From positions 1 to 11,942 of the forward strand of contig JBBHKE010003500.1 of the NCBI GenBank assembly GCA_037447655.1: a stretch of 11,942 nt of DNA, given 5' to 3'. The number at the start of each line of letters is the position of its first letter. The stretch's first letter is position 1. The notes under the pieces are model-generated. The model was not told the DNA's origin, did no database searches, and worked only from the letters and a program-made list of their open reading frames with translations. Below, piece after piece: positions 1-6,272 of the stretch. The position numbers and the translations under genes are program-made. Source of the DNA: Zygnema cylindricum. Lineage: Eukaryota > Streptophyta > Zygnematophyceae > Zygnematales > Zygnemataceae.

Positions 1-367
1 TGAAGATGAGCTGGAAGGACGTGAAAATGAGTCAAAACTCCCTAGGCGACAAACTGCATCAACCTAAACAACAAACTACAGTACATTTAAAGTTTCACGG
101 TAATACAACTTTACGGTATTAATTTCGTTTTTTTGGTACGGCTCCAGATTTTCTCGTTTTTTTTGAAGTTACAGAGGAAAACGACAGAAAATAACTGTAA
201 CTTTAGCACATGCGAAAGTACCCTTAATCGTACGCCAGCATGAACCACATCGCGACGTTTTAGTTGACGTGAGATGACCTCTATGGCGATTCACGTCCAA
301 ACAAAACAAAAGTACATTCATTTCCTCATCTCATTCGTTATCCATTCCCGGTGTGAATGCAGCAAAG
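1..367. other. Non-coding flank with a degraded repeat-unit tail
   Basis: No credible gene is visible. Around 72-95 the sequence resembles 1040-1064 in the next repeat unit (both have ACAAAC, then GTACATT, then AAAGT). GATTTTCTCG at 147-156 matches 1097-1106. This suggests, without proving, the tail of a further diverged repeat unit entering from the left. An inverted repeat AAGTTACAG/CTGTAACTT lies at 166-174 and 195-203. The string at 117-140 is nearly the same as one arm of the palindrome at 3064-3095, apart from four extra T. About 205-367 shows nothing recognisable. Confidence 0.4.
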
Positions 368-1070
368 GTGCGAAAATGAAATCGGAACTTTGACATGTGA
401 CGGTTGTAGACGTAGGTTTGTGGCGATTGAAGGCGACTACGAAACTTTTGACGATTAGTGACGCCTACAAAAAGAGTGACAGTGGTAGACGTTTAAGGTT
501 TGGTGACATTGTGACGTCACGCTCACTCGTGACAACGTCGCCGTCACTATTTCAAGAACTTTCTGCCATGGTTTCCCAATTTCGTTTTTTCGACTTTTTT
601 CAATCGATTTTGACATTAAAAAAAAAACTAAAAATTGAAAATGGAAATCATACATCTTTCATTTTATATCAATATTGTCGTGTCTCATTCTAAAAAGTGT
701 GAGATGACAGCGATAGTGTGAGAGGGAGAGGGGAGAGGCGACAACAGGGCAAACTTTTGAAAAGGACCCATCAATGAAAGCGGAGGTCCGAGACCCCTGC
801 AATTTTATTTCCGTACATGCCCGTGACGGGCACGGAGAAAAATAGCGAGGACTCTACTTCGCCCTTAAATTTTCCCGCTCGCATGACGCGTGCATGGGTC
901 GTTTTTCATTCGCTGTTTCGACTGTACTTTAACTAAAAACTTCCCCTCGAGGTGATTTTAAAATAAGTTTTTTTTCTGGGTTGGATTCTCTTGCCCGAGG
1001 GTCGAAAAGGGGAAAACGCCAAAATGCGTTCACATGACGACAAACACGCCGTACATTCAAAGTATGAATT
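368..1070. repeat. Diverged direct repeat, copy 1
   Basis: This segment is homologous to 1468-2204. Matching landmarks in the same order are GTGCGAAAATGAAATCGG at the start, the palindrome GTGACGTCAC (511-520), CCATGGTTTCCC, the T-rich/A-rich stretch near 580-630, GAGAGGGAGA, ACCCCTGCAATTTT, CCCTCGAGGTGATTTT, GGGGAAAACGCCAAAAT and GTATGAATT at the end. Identity is about 90% in the best 96-base block (about 9 differences by eye) and clearly lower elsewhere, with small indels. The open frames inside carry no recognisable protein and differ between copies, so I treat it as non-coding repeat DNA, possibly satellite-like or LTR-derived. The family is unknown. Confidence 0.75.
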
Positions 1071-1467
1071 GAAGTTCACTATACTTTGGTAAAAACGATT
1101 TTCTCGTACATCTAAAGTTTTTGTTAAAGTTCCCTGAAATTTAGGGCAAAAAGACAAAGAAAAGTAGATGCTTAAAAACATGGGGACACCACCTTACATT
1201 TTCGATGCCTTTGCAAGTAGCAAGTACTTGCAGGTGTGGTGCAACATTACCGTCCAATATCGTATACAATGCGTCGATATTATTAATGAGCTGGCACATT
1301 TATTCAACCGAAATCCATAGCGGCATCCAAGTACAAAAGCACAAACGTCTGGAAAATGTTGGGTCGTGGGGTGTAAATAAGGGTACGTCCCCATGTAATC
1401 GGTACTTTGATAAAGTATTTTGGACAGTAGTAAAGATTCTCCGTATTACTTTGAAGAGCGTCCCTAT
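1071..1467. other. Spacer between the two direct repeats
   Basis: This 397-base stretch separates the repeat copies. Its first ~35 bases (TTTGGTA, then GATTTTCTCG) resemble 133-156, so the repeat unit may extend to about 1106 in this copy. From 1178 to 1396 it holds a candidate small element with inverted ends, described separately. The remainder (1397-1467) shows nothing recognisable, and no gene is supported. Confidence 0.4.
1178..1396. mobile_element. Candidate MITE-like insert
   Basis: ACATGGGGAC at 1178-1187 is perfectly inverted as GTCCCCATGT at 1387-1396. After four unmatched bases a further CCTTA/TAAGG pair extends the inverted ends to about 19 bases. The 219-base interval has no coding capacity and contains a second hairpin, TGCAAGTA/TACTTGCA, at 1212-1232 with a 5-base loop. 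I see no target-site duplication. The small size and inverted ends fit a non-autonomous DNA transposon, but a chance inverted repeat cannot be excluded. Confidence 0.3.
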
Positions 1468-2204
1468 GTGCGAAAATGAAATCGGAACTTTGGAATGTGA
1501 TGGTTGTAGACGTAGGTGCAACTTGTGACGACTGAAACCAACCACGAAACATCCGAAGATTAGTGACGTCGACAAAAATAGCAACAGTGGTAAACATCCA
1601 AATTTTCGTGAAAATGTAGATGTTTAGGGTTTGGTGACATTGTGACGTCACGCTCACTTGTGACAATGTCGACGTCACTGTTTCGATAACTTTCCGCCAT
1701 GGTTTCCCGATTTCGTTTTTTCTACATTTCTCACTCGACTTGCCATTAAAAAAAAACTTAAAATTTTAAAAAAGAATATTTTTAAACAATCTTTCATTTT
1801 ATACCAATATTTTCGTGTCTTAGTCTAAAAGATGTGAGATAAAAGCGATAATGTAAGAGGGAGAAGGGAGAGGCAACGATGGCGCAAATTTTCGCAGAGG
1901 ACCTTATGAATGAAAATGAAGGTCCAAAACCCCTGCAATTTTTTTTCGTACATGCGTGTGACAAGCACGAAGAAAAATAACGAGGACTCTCCCTTGTCCT
2001 AAAATATTCTCACTCTTGTGGCGCGTGCGTGGGTCATTTTTTAATCGCTGTTTGGGCGGTAGTTGAACTAAAATCACCCCCTCGAGGTGATTTTGGATCA
2101 AGTTTTTTTTTGGGCTGGAATCTCTTGCCCAAGGGTTGAAAAGGGGAAAACGCCAAAATACCTTCACATGATGACACACACGCTGTATATCCAATGTATG
2201 AATT
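1468..2204. repeat. Diverged direct repeat, copy 2
   Basis: Second copy of the unit at 368-1070, with the same landmark order: GTGCGAAAATG start, GTGACGTCAC at 1642-1651, CCATGGTTTCCC, GAGAGGCAACG region, ACCCCTGCAATTTT, CCCTCGAGGTGATTTT, GGGGAAAACGCC, GTATGAATT end. It is 34 bases longer than copy 1, partly through an insertion near 1600-1625. Here a 9-bp perfect inverted pair, AAAATCACC/GGTGATTTT, flanks CCCTCGA (2070-2094); it is degraded in copy 1. After 2204 the similarity stops abruptly. Confidence 0.75.
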
Positions 2205-2311
2205 AACTAGTGTTGGGTATCGAAGACCTATTGCCGATATTCAATATGTATCGAATTTTAGGTTTCCGATAATCGATATATCGAATCCATGTACTTGATT
2301 ATTTTTTTCAA

Positions 2312-2355
2312 CCCCCCCCCCCCCCCCGTGGCACGCTCTCAGTAGAGGGGGGGGG
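2312..2355. repeat. C16 ... G9 complementary homopolymer pair
   Basis: Sixteen C at 2312-2327 are followed, after a 19-base spacer, by nine G at 2347-2355. The two runs could pair as a GC-only stem. Homopolymers of this length are also common places for sequencing and assembly error, so the exact lengths are uncertain. Confidence 0.6.
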
Positions 2356-2357
2356 TG

Positions 2358-2392
2358 TAATGGGATTTCTAACTTCTCAGAAAATCCCATTA
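2358..2392. repeat. Imperfect hairpin
   Basis: TAATGGGATTTCT (2358-2370) is the inverted complement of the bases ending AGAAAATCCCATTA (2379-2392), apart from one extra A, with a loop of about 8 bases. It sits immediately right of the G9 run. It may be a small-element end or a simple palindrome; no terminator-like T run follows. Confidence 0.5.
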
Positions 2393-2608
2393 CTTCAATC
2401 AATTTCAACCATACATTCGACACATTGGAAAATACACATCCACAGTGGAAAGCACTCACATAAGGATAAACTTGAAATTAGAAGAAGCATCTGTCCACAT
2501 AACATTAGCTTGGTCTCTTGCCCTCGTGGGTCAACCCTTCTTATTAAAGTGTTTTCCTCTACTCTCCACTCTTAATAATTATATCTCTTAACAACTAAAA
2601 ACAATACT

Positions 2609-2875
2609 TAGTTTGTAAGAGATTTCAATGACAAAATTACAATGCTCCAATTTGGTTTTCACCGCTAAGGACCAAGATCAGTCAGAATTTCCACACCGTT
2701 TTCCAAAGGAAAAGATGTTTACTCTCCTCTTAGACTTCACTATTTATCCATCATCGCCCTGGACTCGCAAGGCCAGAGTCAACGCTCCGTTGAACATGTT
2801 TTACCTAGACCAATCATTGATCAGCAAGGACTCAAACTGACAATTGCAAAAACATGCGAAATCTCTTACTAACTA
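2609..2875. mobile_element. Candidate MITE with 18-base inverted ends
   Basis: TAGTTTGTAAGAGATTTC at 2609-2626 and GAAATCTCTTACTAACTA at 2858-2875 are inverted complements at 17 of 18 positions, bounding 267 bases. A third copy of the motif, ATCTCTTAACAACTA, lies just outside at 2583-2597, inverted relative to the left end, so 2583-2623 can itself fold into a hairpin with an 11-base loop. No convincing target-site duplication is visible. The interior has an open frame of 70 codons with no recognisable family. It could be a small non-autonomous DNA transposon or a remnant of one. Confidence 0.35.
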
Positions 2876-3140
2876 CGTAGCATTTATAACCAATCAAACG
2901 CTACGTTTCACTACGTAACATTTACGTGCAAAAATGCGCGCCAAACGAAATGTGACTTCGCACGAACATGCGTCGCAAATTTCGCACGCGAAACTTCTTA
3001 CGAAATTCGATAAACTGAAAGTGATGTTTCGTACTAAAAATTGTACGAAACGAAGCATCCTGCGTACCAAACGAAATATTAATTTCGTTTGGTACTTTAT
3101 AAAAGTACGCCTTAAATTCCGTGGATAGTGTGACCCTTAA
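2876..3140. other. Hairpin-rich non-coding stretch left of the copia element
   Basis: The stretch is dense in ACGAAA/TTTCGT and TACGTA words. It holds GTTTCGTAC/GTACGAAAC (3026-3034 and 3043-3051, 8-base loop) and the longer palindrome at 3064-3095. Because the gypsy LTR fragment at 9571-9754 is interrupted by the copia element, this stretch is the expected place for the rest of that LTR. That is inference; no second gypsy LTR is in the window to compare with. No gene is visible. Confidence 0.45.
3064..3095. repeat. Perfect 14-bp-stem palindrome
   Basis: GTACCAAACGAAAT (3064-3077) is followed by ATTA and its exact complement ATTTCGTTTGGTAC (3082-3095). In RNA or single-stranded DNA this would be a strong 32-base hairpin. 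No T run follows that would suggest an intrinsic terminator. It may be a transposon end, part of an LTR, or an independent palindrome. Confidence 0.8.
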
Positions 3141-3362
3141 CCCATAACAATGTGTAACTCTGAGACCTCCATAGATCCTCAGAGTAGGCAGCTTACACGA
3201 AACCTCTAGGATAACCTTGATTCCTTTGTGTTTCAGCAATTATAACTGCCACCCTAACATACAAAAACTCTGACCAACTTCACCCTTATGAACGGAAGAC
3301 TCCTGTGAGACTATAGCAAAAAGAATCTATGAATTTGCTTCGCTGAGCAGTAAGTTATGGAG

Positions 3363-3376
3363 GGTCAAAGTTGACC
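3363..3376. promoter_or_regulatory. Inverted W-box pair in the 3' LTR
   Basis: GGTCAA AG TTGACC forms a palindrome of two W-box cores (TTGAC), the motif bound by plant WRKY factors. It lies in the longest stretch identical between the LTRs (3343-3417 against 8730-8804, 75 bases). Function is inferred from motif match only. Confidence 0.4.
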
Positions 3377-3620
3377 TTTTGTATAGAAGCTCCCTAGGAG
3401 AGAGGGTCCAATCTATCTCATTTTTCTAAGTCCTATCTCTCTCTAAAACTCTATCTTCTGAATTACGACACCAATCATATTACTGTATCGTACATAAAGG
3501 TACAGATGTCGGTGTACTTTTTGTACGGCCATTGTACGACATGGCCAACAAGTCGACACATGTTATTTTTGGATTCGTTCCTGTAATCCCCGGAGATGTC
3601 GTATTCCAATATGGTTGTGC

Positions 3621-3647
3621 CACGTGTTAATCGATGTGACGTTGACC
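3621..3647. promoter_or_regulatory. G-box / TGACG / W-box cluster in the 3' LTR
   Basis: CACGTG (3621-3626), TGACG (3637-3641) and TTGACC (3642-3647) fall within 27 bases. These match plant bZIP/bHLH, as-1-type and WRKY sites. The block is identical in both LTRs over about 49 bases. Activity is inferred. Confidence 0.4.
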
Positions 3648-3908
3648 GAAAACCGTCAAAAACCTATTCCGCGATCTCCACATGCTTCGCGGCCGTATGA
3701 TTAAACTTGATTTCAATCGTAACAATCATAAATACTTGGGCGATATTTTTTTTGCCTTCGAAACAAAGTGCGCAGCACCCGTTTCGGATTTTCTGTACGA
3801 TGTATGGCACAAAGTGTATGTTTGTCAAAATATCTCGTTAAACGAAATAGCCTACGTGTAAGTATTTTTCTAATTATCAAACCCTATATTGAATAACCTT
3901 GATCTTAG

Positions 3909-3990
3909 AGTTATTGGCTAAGGCTACTTGCTACTGGCGGCTTTGACGGACGGTAGGTACCAGGTTCAAATCTCGGGTCCGTTAATAACT
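3909..3990 (+). other. tRNA-like (Pol III promoter-like) segment in the 3' LTR
   Basis: This 82-base segment begins AGTTATT and ends AATAACT, a perfect 7-base acceptor-like pair, and is followed by A then TTTT (3992-3995). TGGCTAAGG at 3915-3923 fits the core of a Pol III A box, and GGTTCAAATC at 3963-3972 fits a B box, with partial T-arm pairing (CCAGG/CTCGG). D-loop-like GGCTAAGGC resembles class II (Leu/Ser) tRNAs, and 82 bases is a class II length. I cannot fold a convincing anticodon arm, so it is a tRNA-derived or tRNA-mimicking segment, not a working tRNA gene. It runs opposite to the element. Confidence 0.55.
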
Positions 3991-4052
3991 ATTTTGGTAA
4001 ATCTACAAATCTAATGTCTGTCCCCGTCTGGATAGCATAGGCGGCCATGGCT

Positions 4053-4113
4053 CTATCTCCCTCTCCAACTTTCAGTGACTGCGACAAGTGTGGGAGTTGG
4101 AGAGGGGAGTTAG
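4053..4113. repeat. Inverted repeat inside the 3' LTR
   Basis: CTATCTCCCTCTCCAAC (4053-4069) is the near-complement of GTTGGAGAGGGGAGTTAG (4096-4113), with one mismatch and one unpaired base and a 26-base loop. The counterpart in the 5' LTR (about 9440-9496) is kept with a few changes. It could form a stem in U3 transcripts. Confidence 0.6.
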
Positions 4114-4188
4114 AGGCAGACTGCCTTTGCTTCTTTTCTGCATTTTACAAAAACGAAGAAAATACTAAAATAGCCTTTAATTTCTACA

Positions 4189-4201
4189 CTCCCCTTATTT
4201 T
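4189..4201 (-). other. Copia polypurine tract
   Basis: On the element strand this reads AAAATAAGGGGAG, immediately followed by TGTAGAAATT, the first bases of the 3' LTR. Polypurine tracts prime plus-strand DNA synthesis in LTR retrotransposons. The exact abutment fixes the LTR edge at 4188. It begins right after the TAG that closes the last pol frame (4202-4204). Confidence 0.88.
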
Positions 4202-5310
4202 CTAGTCACTCTTTATTTTAAGACCACCCTTCACCCGACAGAAAATTAGTTTCGGGGAAGCCACAGGTTTTGTCATCATATCTACTTCCATTTAACTATC
4301 TGGTTTATACTCCAAAATGATTATCTTATTTTCTACTTTCTCCCTAACAAAGCTAAGTCTAATGTCCATGTGTCTGGTTTTAAAGTGATGTTTAGGATTT
4401 GCAGATATGGCAATGGCAGCCTGATTATCACAAAACACTTTTTGGACACCACTCTTAAGATGACCAAACTCACCAAGCAAAGACTTGACCCACATTAAAT
4501 CTTTTATAGCAGAGCAAGATGCCATTTACTCATCCTCCATGGTGGACTGAGCAATGACCTTTTGCTGCTTGTTGCTACAGTTGCAAGCCCCATCACCCAC
4601 ATATAATACATATCCAGATGTACATCTCCTCATAAGAGCATCCCCATAGCTAGCATCACTCAAAGTGGTGATGTCAGTATTGTTCCCACCCAAATGCAAC
4701 CATAGATCCCTACTCCCTATGAGATATCTTAGGACTCTCTTAGCTGCCTCCCAATCTTTCTTAGTGGGAGCATTCAAACTCCTACTTAGTACTCCGACAG
4801 CTGCGGCTATGTCCGGACGGGTACAATTCATGAAATATATTAGGCTGCCTACTACTTGTCTATAAGGGATGGTCTGCATAAATCTTTTCTCTTCCGCGCC
4901 TACCTCATCATCTAAGATTATAACTCCCTTTTCCACACTCCCGTCACTTCACTTCTTTAATTCCATAGTAGTGGTACAACTATTAGCCTTGTCTATTTGG
5001 AATTTTTCCAACATGTTGCCAATGGCCTCCTTTTGAGTTAATCTTATTATTTTTCTATCTCTGTCTCTCTCTACCTGAATTCCCAAAATATACCTTGCAT
5101 CTCCCATATCCTTCAACTCAAATCTTCCTTTTAGATCATTTTTCAACTTATTTATTTTATCCATAGATTTACTTAAAACAAGCAAATTATCAACATAAAT
5201 TGCAATAAAAATAATTCCTTTCTCATCTTCAAACAAATAAATTGAGTGATCTGACCTGATCCGAATATATCCCAAACTTCTAAGAAACTCATCAAGCTTC
5301 TTGTTCATTG
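4202..5310 (-). pseudogene. pol: Copia pol: reverse transcriptase C-terminus and RNase H
   Basis: This frame opens at the shift near 5306-5310 and carries the second half of the reverse transcriptase, including the catalytic motif as YVDN (Asn codon 5186-5188) where the family has YVDD. Next come LKDMGDARYILGI, then the connection (TRPDIAAAVGVLSR, RVLRYL), then RNase H with SDASYGD, QSTMEDE, CDNQAAIAIS and HMDIR, so the acidic RNase H residues are still readable. In-frame stops lie at 4949-4951 (TGA), 4526-4528 (TAA, replacing the Tyr expected after EDE) and 4292-4294 (TAA). The segment after the last stop still reads MTKPVASPKL, the usual copia C-terminal motif, and ends in TAG at 4202-4204. 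The product would copy element RNA and degrade the RNA strand; this copy cannot. Confidence 0.9.
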
Positions 5311-5687
5311 TCGAGGCGCCTGTTTCAGCCCATACAAAGATTTGATCAATCGGCATCCCTTGCTTTCCTCCCCTTGCTCCACAAACCCTTCGGGATGTCG
5401 CATAAAAATTTCCTCTTCCAACTCTCCATGTAGAAAGGTCGTCTGATGTCCATTTGATGCACTTCCATGTCTTCTATTCCCACCATACTGAGAAGTATCC
5501 GAACTGAAGGAAACCTGACAACCGGAGCAAAAGTCTCCTTGTACTCAATTCTTTTTTCTTGGGTAAATCCTTTCGCCACTAACCGAGCCTGGTAGTGCTC
5601 AATGGAGCTATCCGGGTTGAGTTTCAGCTTAAATACCCACTTACACCCAATTGGCTTCCTGTCATGAGGACAATTTATCAATTCCTA
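5305..5687 (-). pseudogene. pol: Copia pol: reverse transcriptase N-terminal half, frameshifted
   Basis: Frame one (5448-5687) reads [34 protein letters not shown] and HQMD, classic RVT_2 motifs; the Asp of HQMD (5448-5450) is the first catalytic acid. A one-base loss near 5440-5447 then moves the reading to another frame for about 45 codons, where [10 protein letters not shown] is visible (about 5315-5345). A second single-base change at 5306-5310 turns a Trp codon into TGA and moves the reading to the frame used below 5305. A TAG at 5685-5687 separates this from the upstream linker in the same frame. The long nonsense tail after HQMD in frame one is a product of the shift. Confidence 0.88.
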
Positions 5688-6272
5688 TGTATTGACAGCC
5701 ATAATTAAGGCCATCTTCTCATTAACGGCTGTCTTCCACCAGTTTCTATCAGGACAAGTCATTGCCTCATTATAAGTTTGAGGTTCATCGGGTTGAGACA
5801 ATTTAGTTACCTTATTGTTAACTTGTCTCTCTTGTAGTCGTTTGCTGCTTCTTCTTCCTCCCCTAAACTCGGTTGCCGGATTAGATGGTTCTCTTGGAAT
5901 CTTCTGATCAGTTTCTACTTCTCCCCTATCCTTTGATTTCGGGTCGATTTCCACCACGTCTTCCGCTTCAGTTGGAATTAATACTAAGGGTTTCACATTT
6001 GGATCTTTCTTGATCAGATCTGTACATGCAAGATCATCATCTTCTTAAAATCCTGGATAGTTAGGAAGCTCAAAGTCATCAGAATTTTCTGACTCAAATC
6101 TGATCTTGACTGTCCTTGTATGCTTAAAGGGATCAATAGATTTTCCTTCATCCATAACCACTAGATGCTTCACTAAAATAATATCCTCTCTTTTGAGATC
6201 ATAGACTCTATATACTTTTACATCTTCATCATATCCTAGTAGATATCCTGGTTTTCCTTTTGGGTCTAACTT
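5685..6272 (-). pseudogene. pol: Copia pol: linker between integrase and reverse transcriptase
   Basis: It continues in the integrase frame after the TAG at 6273-6275. It starts KLDPKGKPGYLLGYDEDVKVYRV, resembling the conserved copia stretch after the integrase core (LGY..D..GYR..D). It then runs through a charged, low-conservation linker with RGGRRSSKRLQER before reaching QTYNEAM and NWWKTAVNEKM, the family's run-in to reverse transcriptase (A....W..A...E). An in-frame TAA follows PNYPGF near 6044-6049 and a TAG lies at 5685-5687. Function follows from position and motifs only. Confidence 0.8.

Larger units (their letters stand above)
2205..2608. other. Non-coding intergenic stretch
   Basis: No gene is visible. 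About 2215-2290 is AT-rich with several TATCGA/ATCGAT words. It is followed by the C16/G9 tract and a hairpin, listed separately. About 2393-2582 has no recognisable domain, repeat or RNA. Short open frames here have no family resemblance and run through homopolymers. Confidence 0.5.
3141..4188 (-). repeat. 3' LTR of the copia element
   Basis: Direct repeat of 8532-9570. On the element strand it begins TGTAGAAATTAAAGG (4188 downward). Similarity is secure to CCCATAAC at 3141-3148; it may extend to TGTGACCC at 3129, aligning with TGGGCACCC at 8512. By hand I count about 30 differences in roughly the first 285 bases on the left, near 10%. It contains a tRNA-like segment (3909-3990), a G-box/TGACG/W-box cluster (3621-3647), an inverted W-box pair (3363-3376) and an inverted repeat (4053-4113). 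Confidence 0.92.

Noticed and set aside
397-693. 98-codon plus-strand open frame in repeat copy 1 (and similar frames at 455-655, 1205-1528, 1300-1678)
   Set aside because: No recognisable domain; the frames are not kept between the two repeat copies, and peptide similarity between them only reflects the nucleotide repeat.
933-2194. Minus-strand open frames at 933-1181 and 1904-2194 in equivalent parts of the two repeat units
   Set aside because: When anchored on the shared GGGGAAAACGCC string, the two frames read different registers, so they are not a shared protein.
2628-2840. 70-codon plus-strand open frame inside the inverted-repeat-bounded interval
   Set aside because: No family resemblance, short, and not supported by context.
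2881-2895. CCAAT and TATA-like words (ATTGGTTATAAATG on the minus strand)
   Set aside because: The two motifs are adjacent, not at promoter spacing, and there is no downstream gene.
3909-3990. A functional tRNA gene
   Set aside because: No convincing anticodon arm could be folded and the T stem has a mismatch; reported as a tRNA-like segment only.
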